Part shown: positions 24,200 to 33,654 of the stretch, piece after piece | How the letters are laid out: each line of letters opens with the position of its first letter | Position numbering within the stretch: the stretch's first letter is position 1 | From: Candidatus Zixiibacteriota bacterium | GTDB lineage: Bacteria > Zixibacteria > MSB-5A5 > JAABVY01 > JAHJOQ01 | Length of the DNA: 64,000 nucleotides | Direction: 5' to 3' | Assembly (NCBI GenBank): GCA_018820315.1 | Contig: JAHJOQ010000134.1 | Coordinates: 1-64,000, forward strand | Made by a program: the position numbers and the translations under genes | Notes under the pieces: model-generated | Told to the model about the DNA's origin: nothing | The model's database searches: none | What the model saw: only the letters and a program-made list of their open reading frames with translations

Positions 24200-26815
24200 C
24201 TACACCTTGACCAAACTGACTTTGTCTATGTCAAGCTCACGGTTCATGAGCGTGTTAGCGACCATCTCGGGGAAATTGTCCGGTATCCAAACGCAATCAT
24301 CCCTGAGATTCTCAATGTACTTCACCGGTCCTATCACCTTGCCAGACTCATTCTCGACTTTGACCAGATCCCCCTCAGACAATATCAAATCATTTGCTGT
24401 TTTCTCGGAAAGTCCGATGAATGGTCCACCGAGAAATCGGCAAAGGCTCTCCGACCTTGTGGTTCGGTTGCGGCCGATATGATGATCTCCGTTGCCGGTA
24501 AGAAGCACAAACTTGTGTATGTCACTCTCAACAGGCTTCTTCTTCTCTATAGTCTGCAGCCTTGCATTCCTGCTCGGTGATCGACTCGACGGCAGTCGAA
24601 GCCCTTCTTCCGGGAAATTGTCAAAAGAGATATCTCCGTTTTCAGTAAACATGGGAGCGAATTCATCAAATATCTTCTGACTACTCTCGTATTCAAAATC
24701 GACACCAATCTTGGCTGCAAGATCGGCGAATATTCGCCATGCAGGCTTTGAAGGTGCAATCGGTTTGATGACCTGCTCAAAGGTCTGAATGCGGCCCTCC
24801 CAATTGCAGAAGCTTCCGGATGACTCCATGTGGCTCGATTTAGGAAGAATTACGTCAGCCAATTTAGCTGTCTCTGTTAGATACAGGTCAGTGACAACAA
24901 GAAAATCGAGTTTAGACAATGTGGAGCAAATATGCTTGTGATCCGGATAGTTGGTGATAGGGTCGGCACCGACTACAAAAGTAAGTTCGACCTTGCTCTC
25001 CTCAATCTGCCTCAGAATGTCGATTGTATCCGCACCCTGGCGGTCTGGGACCCCAGTCGGCATTGCAGAAGATACTATCTCCTTCTCGTCAATCCCTTTG
25101 CGGAATGGCAGCCGGTCGGGTCGCATGCCAAAGAAGTAGCAACCCTTACTGTTGGAGCCATTGCGGTGTATCAGAATGCTGTTTTGGTCACCGGTTACAT
25201 TGCCGCTTACAAGCGCCAGATTGAACAGGGCAGTGAGTATCATATCACGTTGATAATGGAGGGCTACATGCGAGCCAGTAATGAACACCGCCCGTTTCGC
25301 GATAGCGATCTGTCGCGCAAATGTAGTAAGGTCATTTGCAGAAATCCCTGACGAGGCGCTGACTTCATCGGTGGAGCAAAAGTCTGTTTCGTTTAAGAAA
25401 GCCTCTATCTGTTTATCCTGTAGGCCCGTCTCACTTGGATCGACCAGCTTCTCCTGGAGAATGATCCTTGCGAGACATGTAAGAACCTCTATTTCGGAAT
25501 TAGCAGCGTGGAGGTACTCAGCTCCGGAGCGCGACAGTCTGCTTGGAGCAGGATTGATCATTGCTATTCGAGCTCCATTCAATCGTTTCGCCTTGAGGAG
25601 CCTCAGCGCTGTAATCGGATTCTCCGTGTGCAGGTCTGATCCGACAATCAGGAATTGATCTACCTTCTCGAGGTCATCGAAAGACAGATTGGTGCCGATG
25701 ATGCCGAGCTTTCGTAGCTCTGGTGTATGCGTGAGCTTTCTCTTTCGATGCAATCTATGATCGATCGAATTCGAGCCGATGACCGATCTGATGAATTTGC
25801 TTATCACATAATAATCTTCGTTTGACTCTTCGGAGCCTATGAGAGCTGCAATACCCTGGGGGCCGAGTTTCTCGGAGATAGACTTGATCTTTGTTACGAT
25901 AGCGTTGTAAGCCTCATCCCACGAGCACTCAACCAGCGCTCCTCCACGCTTAATCATGGGCGATTTAAGCCGATCCGGGTGCTGTACGAACTGATAGCCA
26001 TATCTGCCGACATCGCATAGGAATGCGTCGTCAACACGATCATTCCGTCTGACCGTCGCTCGGTATATCTTATCACGGAAAGTCCACATCGTGAGGTTAC
26101 AATTGTCAGGGCACAAATTGCAGATCGTTTTCTTCTGCTTTGTCAGCCACACTCTGACTCTGTATCGCCAATCGAGATTGGTCAGTGCACCAACCGGGCA
26201 GTACTCCACAATATTGCCGGAATAGAGATTTCGGACCTCTCTGCCGGGAGGAGGAAGTATCTCGGTTCCGTGGCCTCGATTGAATGCACCGAGGTCATCC
26301 TCTTCACATATTTCATCGACGATTCGCGTGCATCGATAGCAGTGTATGCAGCGATTCTGGTTTCGGATTATTTCCGGACCGATCTGAAGATCATCGAAGG
26401 TCGAATTAGAATCTGTAATGAACCTCTGCCGCTCCTCAATAGTGCGAGCGCTGTCGACGCCATACTGATAAGTGATATTTTGCAGCGGGCACTCTCCGCC
26501 TTTGTCGCAGGTCGGACAGTCAAGCGGATGATTCAGCAATATGAATTCGATGACACCACGTCTGGCTTTAACAACTCTTTCGTTGTTCGTAAAGACAACC
26601 ATTCCATCCGCAGCCGGCGTAGAACAGGATATTTGCAGCTTGGGCCACTTCTCGACCTCGACCAGACAAACCCTGCAGGCACCAATCGATTTCAACTTAG
26701 GATGCCAACAGAAGACAGGAATGTCTATCCCGTTTTCGAGCGCAGCTTCGAGTATGGTCTTACCAGCCGTTGTGGTAATCTCTTTGCCGTCTATAGTAAG
26801 TCTTATCTCACTCAT
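24200..26815 (-). CDS. nuoG: NADH-quinone oxidoreductase subunit G, 871 aa
   Basis: Large Fe-S subunit of the peripheral arm. The N-terminal ferredoxin domain has the [2Fe-2S] cysteines (FCWHP, GACRVCLVEVE), then the His/Cys cluster region CPTCDKGGECPLQ and CIHCYRCTRIVDE. A molybdopterin-oxidoreductase-like domain follows. It keeps the extra cluster motif C-x2-C-x3-C-x27-C (CNLCPDNC to FLCDVGRYG), which binds the off-path N7 cluster in some bacteria and is lost in others. C-terminal part is a molydopterin dinucleotide-binding-like fold (VLLTGNGDHHIGRNRTT). Start abuts nuoF stop. Confidence 0.95.
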   Translation of the reverse strand: MSEIRLTIDGKEITTTAGKTILEAALENGIDIPVFCWHPKLKSIGACRVCLVEVEKWPKLQISCSTPAADGMVVFTNNERVVKARRGVIEFILLNHPLDCPTCDKGGECPLQNITYQYGVDSARTIEERQRFITDSNSTFDDLQIGPEIIRNQNRCIHCYRCTRIVDEICEEDDLGAFNRGHGTEILPPPGREVRNLYSGNIVEYCPVGALTNLDWRYRVRVWLTKQKKTICNLCPDNCNLTMWTFRDKIYRATVRRNDRVDDAFLCDVGRYGYQFVQHPDRLKSPMIKRGGALVECSWDEAYNAIVTKIKSISEKLGPQGIAALIGSEESNEDYYVISKFIRSVIGSNSIDHRLHRKRKLTHTPELRKLGIIGTNLSFDDLEKVDQFLIVGSDLHTENPITALRLLKAKRLNGARIAMINPAPSRLSRSGAEYLHAANSEIEVLTCLARIILQEKLVDPSETGLQDKQIEAFLNETDFCSTDEVSASSGISANDLTTFARQIAIAKRAVFITGSHVALHYQRDMILTALFNLALVSGNVTGDQNSILIHRNGSNSKGCYFFGMRPDRLPFRKGIDEKEIVSSAMPTGVPDRQGADTIDILRQIEESKVELTFVVGADPITNYPDHKHICSTLSKLDFLVVTDLYLTETAKLADVILPKSSHMESSGSFCNWEGRIQTFEQVIKPIAPSKPAWRIFADLAAKIGVDFEYESSQKIFDEFAPMFTENGDISFDNFPEEGLRLPSSRSPSRNARLQTIEKKKPVESDIHKFVLLTGNGDHHIGRNRTTRSESLCRFLGGPFIGLSEKTANDLILSEGDLVKVENESGKVIGPVKYIENLRDDCVWIPDNFPEMVANTLMNRELDIDKVSLVKV

Positions 26816-28102
26816 TTAAATGAAACTCGGGAATTTGTTCTCGACCATACACTTCTTGTGCTTGATGTGATACTCAAACTCATCTCTGAATGTCTTCGCA
26901 AACGCTCGCACGGGCATAGCAGCAGCGTCACCGAGCGGGCAAATTGTCTGTCCTTCGATATTGTCGCACACGTCGAGCAGCAGATCAATGTCCGTTTCCG
27001 TGCCTTCCCCCTTCTCGATTCTGTCGAGCATCTGGTACATCCACTGAGTGCCCGTACGACAGGGAGTGCACTTTCCGCAGGACTCATGCATATAGAAATA
27101 TGCCAGCTTCCTCGCGGCATATACCATACACGTGTCTTCATGCATCACAATCACACCACCAGAGCCAAGCATGGACCCTGCTTGAGCAAGAGATTCAAAG
27201 TCGAGCAGAACATCTATCTGGTCAGGTTTCAAAACCGGCGTGGACGATCCACCCGGTATCACTGCCTTCAGCTTCTTGTCATCCAGAATGCCGCCCCCGA
27301 TATCATATATCAAGTGCTTGAGAGGCATGCCGAGTTCGAGCTCGTAATTGCCGGGATTCTTGACATGACCCGACAGGCAGAATATCCTCGTGCCTTTTGA
27401 TTTTTCGGTACCCATCGCGGAGTACCATTCGGCGCCGTTGTTGATTACCAGCGGAACGTTAGCAAGCGTCTCTACATTGTTGACGACTGTCGGGCATGCA
27501 TAGAGACCCTCAAGGGCCGGGAACGGCGGTCTGATGCGCGACAATCCGCGTTTGCCTTCGAGAGATTCAAGCAACGCCGTCTCTTCACCGCATATATAGG
27601 CTCCACCACCAGTGTGTACGGTAATCTCCAAATCATAGCCGCTACCAAGAATGTTCTTGCCAAGCATGCCCTTGCCGTATGCTTCCTCGACAGCTTTGCG
27701 CATCCTCGATGCCGGGAAAACAAATTCGCCGCGAATGTAGATGAATGCATGGTGCGCGCCTATCGCATATGACGCTATGGCCATACCTTCGACGACTGCG
27801 TGTGGATCGTTTTCCAGCAGAACGCGGTCTTTACATGTGCCCGGTTCAGATTCATCACCATTGCATACGAGATACTTCGGCTTGGGAGAGTCTTTCGGGA
27901 CAAATCCCCACTTCACGCCGGCAGGAAATCCTGCCCCGCCACGTCCACGGAGACCGGAGCGCTTAACAACATCTGCGACCTCTTCCGGCTTCATCCCCTT
28001 CAAGACCTTATCCCACGCCGTGTACCCGCCGCCAGAAATATATGTTTCTATTCTGTGCTGATCGAGATTATCAACATTCTTCAATAGAACTTTCAGTTCC
28101 AT
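26816..28102 (-). CDS. nuoF: NADH-quinone oxidoreductase subunit F, 428 aa
   Basis: NADH- and FMN-binding subunit. NADH site GLRGRGGAGFPAGVKW, FMN-region YLVCNGDESEPGTCKDR and AYICGEETALLESLEG, and cluster N3 ligands ESCGKCTPCRTGTQWM with a later Cys (CPLGDAA). The length is normal. Between nuoE and nuoG in canonical order. Confidence 0.97.
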   Translation of the reverse strand: MELKVLLKNVDNLDQHRIETYISGGGYTAWDKVLKGMKPEEVADVVKRSGLRGRGGAGFPAGVKWGFVPKDSPKPKYLVCNGDESEPGTCKDRVLLENDPHAVVEGMAIASYAIGAHHAFIYIRGEFVFPASRMRKAVEEAYGKGMLGKNILGSGYDLEITVHTGGGAYICGEETALLESLEGKRGLSRIRPPFPALEGLYACPTVVNNVETLANVPLVINNGAEWYSAMGTEKSKGTRIFCLSGHVKNPGNYELELGMPLKHLIYDIGGGILDDKKLKAVIPGGSSTPVLKPDQIDVLLDFESLAQAGSMLGSGGVIVMHEDTCMVYAARKLAYFYMHESCGKCTPCRTGTQWMYQMLDRIEKGEGTETDIDLLLDVCDNIEGQTICPLGDAAAMPVRAFAKTFRDEFEYHIKHKKCMVENKFPSFI

Positions 28103-28107
28103 TCAGT

Positions 28108-28584
28108 CTATCCCTTACTTCTCAACTCTTCGATGATAGAATCAACCTTGATGCGAGTCAGCTTCTCGTAATATTTGTCGTTAACTTGCATCATTGGTGC
28201 GGTAGTGCATGATCCGAGACACTCTACCGTCACAACCGTGAACAATCCGTCCTTTGTGATATCGCCCAGTTTGACGTTCAGTTTCTCCAACAGATACTCG
28301 ATAAGTGAATCTGCACCGAGCAATGAGCACGATATGTTCTGGCAGACCTGAATGAAATACCTGCCGACCGGCCTCTTCGGAAACATCGTATAGAATGATG
28401 CGGCCTCGGCGACATCTACCAATTGCAGTTCGAGAATATCCGAGATTTCGCGATACAGATCATCATTAAGATGGCCAACCTGCCAATATGCAATCGTTAG
28501 CGCGGGCAAAATGCACGAGCGGCGCTGAGGATAGTGCGGTATCGTCAACCTAATCTGCTTCACGCTCTCGTCGGTCAAAATCAT
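28108..28584 (-). CDS. nuoE: NADH-quinone oxidoreductase subunit E, 158 aa
   Basis: Thioredoxin-like [2Fe-2S] subunit (cluster N1a). The ligands are in VCQNISCSLLG (C-x4-C) and ECLGSCTTAP (C-x3-C). It overlaps the end of nuoD by 4 bp, indicating coupled translation. Confidence 0.96.
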   Translation of the reverse strand: MILTDESVKQIRLTIPHYPQRRSCILPALTIAYWQVGHLNDDLYREISDILELQLVDVAEAASFYTMFPKRPVGRYFIQVCQNISCSLLGADSLIEYLLEKLNVKLGDITKDGLFTVVTVECLGSCTTAPMMQVNDKYYEKLTRIKVDSIIEELRSKG

Positions 28585-29750
28585 CGGTCAACCTCGCCCA
28601 GTACAATATCAATCGATCCAATAGCCGCAATTACATCCGCGACAAGACCGCCCTGACACAGCTTCTTGAGTGCCGCGGTATGCACAAAACATGGTGGCCT
28701 GACCCGCATGCGATATGGATACGGTCCGCCATCCGACACTATATAGAAGCCAAGCTCCCCCTTAGGACCTTCGATGCCTTGATACACTTCTCCGACGGGA
28801 GGATGGATTCCTTCCGTGATAATCTTGAAATGGAATATGAGCGATTCCATTTCGGTTAGTACTTTCTCCTTCGGGGGAAGCACTATTCCGGGGGCATGAG
28901 CGCGGTACAGCCCTTCCGGCATTCCATCGAGAGTCTGTCGGATGATCCTAAGGCTCTGACGCATCTCTTCGAGTCTCACGAGATACCGTGCGTAGACATC
29001 GCAGCCGTCATTAGTCGGAATATCGAAATCGAATTTTTCGTATGATGAGTACGGATTTGCCTTCCTTAGATCATGCTTCATACCGCAAGCTCTCAGAAGA
29101 GGTCCGGTAAACCCGCAACTGATAGCATCCTCCGGTGAAATCTTAGCAACGCCGATTGTGCGATTACGCCAGATGGGATTGTTTGTCAGCAAGTCTTCAT
29201 ACTCGTTAAATTTCGACGGGAAGTCCTCGAGTATATCTCGCATCTTCTCCTCAAAATCGACCGGGAGATCCTCAGCAAGTCCACCGAGACGGAAATAAGT
29301 CGACATCATGCGCTGACCAGAGACAAGCTCATATATTCCCAGGATCTTCTCTCGCTCGCGGAAAGCATACAGCAACATGCTCATGGCACCGATATCAAGG
29401 GCGTGTGTTCCGATCCAGACTAGATGCGAATTGAGTCGTGTTAGTTCAGTGAGGCATACTCTCGCCCACTGCGCCTTAGCGGGGATCTCTATACCCAGCA
29501 ACTTCTCGACTGCCAGGCAGAAACCGAGATTGTTCGACATCGGAGCGAGATAATCCATCCGATCAGTGAGGGGGATTGCTTTGTAGTAGTGCTTCGATTC
29601 GGCGGTCTTCTCAATCCCGGTATGCAAATAGCCGATGATGGGATCAGCCTTGACGACAGTCTCGCCGTCGAGTTCGAGTTGAATCCGCAGAACGCCGTGT
29701 GTCGCCGGATGCTGCGGCCCCATGTTGATGGTCATCGTTCTGGTTTCCAT
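28581..29750 (-). CDS. nuoD: NADH-quinone oxidoreductase subunit D, 389 aa
   Basis: Quinone-site subunit, 49-kDa homologue. Characteristic segments are MGPQHPATHGVLRI with the quinone-site histidine, LHTGIEKTAE, YLAPMSNNLGFCLAVEKLLG and VYQGIEGPKGELGFYIVSDG. The length is normal. NuoC is a separate gene, so this is not a nuoCD fusion. The start codon overlaps the nuoC end by one base. Confidence 0.97.
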   Translation of the reverse strand: METRTMTINMGPQHPATHGVLRIQLELDGETVVKADPIIGYLHTGIEKTAESKHYYKAIPLTDRMDYLAPMSNNLGFCLAVEKLLGIEIPAKAQWARVCLTELTRLNSHLVWIGTHALDIGAMSMLLYAFREREKILGIYELVSGQRMMSTYFRLGGLAEDLPVDFEEKMRDILEDFPSKFNEYEDLLTNNPIWRNRTIGVAKISPEDAISCGFTGPLLRACGMKHDLRKANPYSSYEKFDFDIPTNDGCDVYARYLVRLEEMRQSLRIIRQTLDGMPEGLYRAHAPGIVLPPKEKVLTEMESLIFHFKIITEGIHPPVGEVYQGIEGPKGELGFYIVSDGGPYPYRMRVRPPCFVHTAALKKLCQGGLVADVIAAIGSIDIVLGEVDR

Positions 29751-30259
29751 CAGTCGATGACCTCCGGTGGGTCGTCAATATTGTATGTGAATTGAGGGAC
29801 TTCGTATGTCAATGGGAAATCTTTCCTCAGCGGATGACCTTCAAAGCCATCAGGCGTCAGAATCCTGGTCAGGTCAGGATGCCCTTCGAATTCGACACCG
29901 AAGAGATCGTACACCTCTCGCTCGAACCAGTTTGCGATATCCCAGATTCCACAAAGGCTCGATATCTTCTCCCCTTCCTTCAATCGTACCTTAAGTCTTA
30001 CATAAGTGTGCGAATCAAAGGAATAGAGAAGGTAGACGACCTCATGTCGCTGCTCACGATCAGGCCAGTCGGTGGCGGTCAGGTCGGTGAGGAAAGTATA
30101 TGCGAATTCCGGTTCATCTCTGAGGAATTCCACTATGCCAATGAGGAACTCTTTCGAAATTATGAACGTCAACTCATCCCTGAAATGGAGCACTTCAAGG
30201 ATAGAATCTCCGAAGGCTTCCCTCAGCTTTGTCTCTATATTGTCGTGCGTCACTGTCAC
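29750..30259 (-). CDS. nuoC: NADH-quinone oxidoreductase subunit C, 169 aa
   Basis: 30-kDa subunit homologue of the peripheral arm. The signature is FEREVYDLFGVEFEGHPDLT then RILTPDGFEGHPLRKDFPL. The length is normal. A 67-bp gap separates it from nuoB, the largest internal gap in the nuoA-M part of the operon. Confidence 0.96.
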   Translation of the reverse strand: MTVTHDNIETKLREAFGDSILEVLHFRDELTFIISKEFLIGIVEFLRDEPEFAYTFLTDLTATDWPDREQRHEVVYLLYSFDSHTYVRLKVRLKEGEKISSLCGIWDIANWFEREVYDLFGVEFEGHPDLTRILTPDGFEGHPLRKDFPLTYEVPQFTYNIDDPPEVID

Positions 30260-30326
30260 AAGCTAGCTATTCTTTTCACAATCGTTGATCTGCTTTGCTC
30301 ATCTACCGCTCTAATCGAAGCCGAAT

Positions 30327-30806
30327 TCACGCAGGCTTCTTCACCGATTCTGTCTTAATTTTCTCCTGGAGCTTCACTATTCCATCTATCAACTGTTCAG
30401 GCCTGGGAGGGCAACCGGGAACATAGACATCCACCGGCAAGATTTTGTCAACGCCTTGCAGAATTGCATAGTTGTTGAAGACGCCTCCGCTCGACGCACA
30501 AGCTCCCATAGCGATAACCCATTTTGGTGATGGCATCTGATCGTAGAGGCGCTTGAGTACCGGCGCCATCTTGTTCGAGACCCTGCCCGAGACAATCATC
30601 AGGTCGGCTTGCCGGGGGGATGCACGCATTACTTCCATTCCGAAGCGTGCCAGATCGAATCTCGGCCCAAACGTTGACATCATCTCAATTGCGCAGCAGG
30701 CGAGTCCAAATCCAAGCGGCCACAGGGACGATTTCCTGGCCCAGTTAACCATTTTGTCAACGCTTGTCAGGAGTATCCCATCCGGAATCTTTTCCTCTAA
30801 TCCCAT
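30327..30806 (-). CDS. nuoB: NADH-quinone oxidoreductase subunit B, 159 aa
   Basis: Carries the terminal cluster N2. Its four cysteines are visible: the tandem pair in [12 protein letters not shown], one in [11 protein letters not shown] and one in [11 protein letters not shown]. The length is normal. It overlaps the 3' end of nuoA by 10 bp. Confidence 0.97.
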   Translation of the reverse strand: MGLEEKIPDGILLTSVDKMVNWARKSSLWPLGFGLACCAIEMMSTFGPRFDLARFGMEVMRASPRQADLMIVSGRVSNKMAPVLKRLYDQMPSPKWVIAMGACASSGGVFNNYAILQGVDKILPVDVYVPGCPPRPEQLIDGIVKLQEKIKTESVKKPA

Positions 30807-31156
30807 TTCAGGGCACCTCTGCGGAGAATGTATACGTATCCAATCAAGAGAATTCCAATGAAAACGAGCATTTCAATGAATCCGAATAACGCGAGTCTTT
30901 TGTAGACAACTGCCCACGGATACATGAAAACCACTTCTATATCAAAGACTATGAACAGAATCGCTATGAGGTAAAACTTCACCGGGAATCGTTCCTTTGT
31001 CGAGCCGACTGGTTCCACTCCGCACTCGTAAGGCGTATCCATGAAAACGGAATCGGGAGTTTTCCTGCCGAGAAACTTTGAAGCGAGATAGAGCCCCCCA
31101 CCTGCGGCTATCGAAACGAAAAGTAGCAGTGCAATCGGAAAAAATGTCTCAAACAC
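30797..31156 (-). CDS. nuoA: NADH-quinone oxidoreductase subunit A, 119 aa
   Basis: Small membrane subunit with three helices. The loop carries the family motif [21 protein letters not shown]. The start codon chosen is GTG at 31156, with AGGAG 6 bp upstream, giving the usual NuoA length. The longer in-frame form to 31222 begins with the TTG of the promoter -35 box. First gene of the nuo operon. Confidence 0.95.
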   Translation of the reverse strand: MFETFFPIALLLFVSIAAGGGLYLASKFLGRKTPDSVFMDTPYECGVEPVGSTKERFPVKFYLIAILFIVFDIEVVFMYPWAVVYKRLALFGFIEMLVFIGILLIGYVYILRRGALKWD

Positions 31157-31193
31157 AAGTCGCTCCTGTATACGCCGCGAATGATTAGCGGCA

Positions 31194-31222
31194 AATCTAA
31201 ATAATATATGCTGGCATGTCAA
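31194..31222 (-). promoter_or_regulatory. nuo operon promoter
   Basis: On the minus strand TTGACA (31217-31222), 17-bp spacer, TAGATT (31194-31199). The predicted start near 31187 gives a leader of about 30 nt to the nuoA GTG. Confidence 0.75.
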
Positions 31223-31323
31223 CAGTTATTTGGTGAACGCTGTGAGGCTCAATGACTTCAAGGTCTTGCGGTGCCATGCTGCGCGAGCCTCTTTAGATTA
31301 GCGGATGAGAGGCGTACTTCGTT

Positions 31324-32748
31324 TTATCCGAATATGTACTCCAGCAAAGCGATGGCATCATCAATATCAATCACTGAATCCCCGTTGAAGTCGCCCGTCT
31401 CAAAGACCTGAGGGGCTGGGCCACCCTGATATATGTAATCAATGAGGTAGACAACATCATCGATGTCAATGGCTCCTGAACCGTCAGCATCGCCCTGCAC
31501 AAACGTCAGGAATATGTCAGTATCTATCTGCTGAAATGATGCGAAGCTCCACGAAAAGTCGTACGGTGTAGAGTACCCGTTCGCCTGACCCAGATCCTGT
31601 AGTCTCTCGAAATGGAATCTGATTCTGTCTTCAGGAGGATTTCTTACCTCGAATGTGAGCGTGACTGCCAGACCACTGCCGGGTGGTAGCGAATTGCCCT
31701 GTGTTGAGTCGGGGTTGTCCGGCATGCCATAGAACATGGTGCCGGAACTGCGCTCAATCGCCGAAACTCTGTCCCATTCGGAAGGCAGGCGACTGCCTGA
31801 CAGCGAGTATGAAACGAGCCCCAGTTCATCAGCATCGTAGTTGATCTTGAATGATATTCCATTTGCCGTAAGGCTATTGGAGAAGTAAACTGGAATATCG
31901 AACTCGGATGTCGGAGCGCCGGTGTAACCATCGAACCATATTGAATCACCAGACATATGCAGCACCTCCCGGCTACTAAGCAAAGGCTTTGTATGCTCAA
32001 AGACTATGGCACGCATCAGAACGACATCAGATATTGTCCAGGGAAATCCGTCGGCATTGATGTCAGCATTCTCGGTCTGTGCTTCTGCATCCACGTAGGA
32101 AGCTATCCCCGTTTCAAGCTGCTCGAACATCAGGTTCAAATCCGCAATCTCGTAGCTTTTCCCGTTGAGGTCCACGTCGCCACGTTCAAGAGCGCCAGCC
32201 GGGTCGACTTTGAACAGAATTGAACCGTGGTTGAAATCAGGCACATAGTAGATACCGAGCGGATCGGAGATTCCATTCTCCGCCGGAAATTCGTTGTCAC
32301 AACAGAAGCTCAGCGGAAGCAGCGACCCCTTCGGAATGGAAGCATCTGAAGTCAACATGAGATTGGCCACAGGTCCATCACCGGCAGGAATATACGCGTC
32401 TGGCGGAACGAAGATAACGAATCCCCGAATCGCATCGAGACCGAGGTTTGTGAACCAGGTTAGGTGGAGTTCAATTCCCTCGCTTCGGGTGTTATCCAGA
32501 GACAAATATTCCGCGTCGAGCGACCCTTGTTCAAACTCGAAGAGGAATTCGAATGCTCCGATCTTATGCACTGTGCTGATCGAGAGCGGAAGTGATACCA
32601 ACTGGCCCGGCTCGGCGGAGATGTGCGGCAATATGAAAATCGTGGAGTCTGCCGGATCCGCCGATGCAACTCCGACGGTGCAGAAGACAATCAACGCCAC
32701 TGTGATAATGATCATTGCGGGAATCGGTGGGTGCTTTGCCCTGAACAT
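31324..32748 (-). CDS. Secreted cohesin-like/dockerin-like protein, 474 aa
   Basis: Signal peptide (TVALIVFCTVGVASA), then two beta-rich cohesin-like domains alternating with two dockerin-like EF-hand pairs. The first cohesin-like domain starts around SAEPGQLVSLPLSIS. The first dockerin-like pair is GDVDLNGKSYEIADLNLMF plus ADINADGFPWTISDVVLM. The second cohesin-like domain runs from SIWFDGYTGAPTSEFDIPVY to FHFERLQDLGQANGY. The C-terminus is a classic dockerin pair, GDADGSGAIDIDDVVYLIDY and GDFNGDSVIDIDDAIALLEY. AAGGAG precedes the ATG at 32748. Extracellular assembly or surface display is inferred. Partner and ligand are unknown. A truncated copy of its second half lies immediately upstream. 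Confidence 0.82.
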   Translation of the reverse strand: MFRAKHPPIPAMIIITVALIVFCTVGVASADPADSTIFILPHISAEPGQLVSLPLSISTVHKIGAFEFLFEFEQGSLDAEYLSLDNTRSEGIELHLTWFTNLGLDAIRGFVIFVPPDAYIPAGDGPVANLMLTSDASIPKGSLLPLSFCCDNEFPAENGISDPLGIYYVPDFNHGSILFKVDPAGALERGDVDLNGKSYEIADLNLMFEQLETGIASYVDAEAQTENADINADGFPWTISDVVLMRAIVFEHTKPLLSSREVLHMSGDSIWFDGYTGAPTSEFDIPVYFSNSLTANGISFKINYDADELGLVSYSLSGSRLPSEWDRVSAIERSSGTMFYGMPDNPDSTQGNSLPPGSGLAVTLTFEVRNPPEDRIRFHFERLQDLGQANGYSTPYDFSWSFASFQQIDTDIFLTFVQGDADGSGAIDIDDVVYLIDYIYQGGPAPQVFETGDFNGDSVIDIDDAIALLEYIFG

Positions 32749-32902
32749 AATGCTCCTTCTGTCAAAGGTTCTCGGCCCAAAGTGCGCCAAATAGGCGAAG
32801 CGGGAGCGTTTCGGTCAGTACCAAATGAACTATGATCGATCCGGTAATTCTGTCAAGCCGGAATCTCGTGGCGTAGCTACGCACTGGGGCGAAAGACAGA
32901 CA

Positions 32903-33535
32903 CTACCCAAATATGTATTCCAGCAAAGCAACTGCGTCATCGATATCAATCGCGAAGTCTCCGTTGAAGTCACCTATCTCGAATACCTCAGGGGCTGGAC
33001 CACCTTGAAACATGTAGGCAATCAGGAAGACGACGTCATCTATGTCAATGGCTCCGGAACCGTCAGCATCGCCTTGCACGAACGTCAGGAATATGTCAGT
33101 ATCGATTTGCTGAAATGACGCGAAATTCCACCAGGGATATTCGAAAGTCGCATAGCCATTAGCTTGGCCCAATAACTGCATTCTTTCAAAATGGAACCTG
33201 ATCCTATTCTCTGGCGGATTTAGGACCTGGAATCTGAGTGTCACAGCTAGCCCGCTACCGGGTGCCAACGTATGGTCTTGCGCCGTGCCAGACGTGTCCG
33301 GCATCGCATAGAACATAGTTCCGGAGCTGCGCTCAACAGCTGAGACTCTGTCCCACTCGGGAGGGATGCGGCTGCCAAGAAGCGAATATGACACCAAGCT
33401 GATCTCGGAGGCATGGTAGTTTATCTTAAATGACATCCCGCCCGCTGGGAGACTGTTAGAGAAATAGACCGGGATGTAGAAGTCAGTAGTGGGAGTGCCC
33501 ACATAGCCATCAAGCCAAATGGAGTCCCCCGGCAA
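32903..33535 (-). pseudogene. Truncated duplicate of the cohesin/dockerin-like gene
   Basis: 210 codons closely matching the second half of the 31324-32748 product, from GDSIWLDGYVGTPTTDFYIPVY to the final dockerin pair ending LLEYIFG. Homology begins abruptly near 33541. A stop codon in the same frame lies 33 bp farther upstream, so there is no room for a signal peptide. The only possible start is a TTG without a ribosome-binding site. Best read as a 5'-truncated tandem duplicate. The reading frame is still open, so the event is recent or the piece serves as donor for gene conversion. Confidence 0.8.
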
Positions 33536-33654
33536 ATGTATAATATTGCGCTTGACAGGACACGGCGGCGCTCATTTATTGTAGAATCAATAGGGTTGGA
33601 GAGTATTAGGTCCATTGAATTTGATCCAGATAGTTGATCACCTCTGGAGGAGAA

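Noticed and set aside
26270-27400. Long open frame of 376 codons on the plus strand
   Set aside because: It lies wholly antisense to nuoG and nuoF, which are unambiguous. No ribosome-binding site, domain or membrane pattern supports it.
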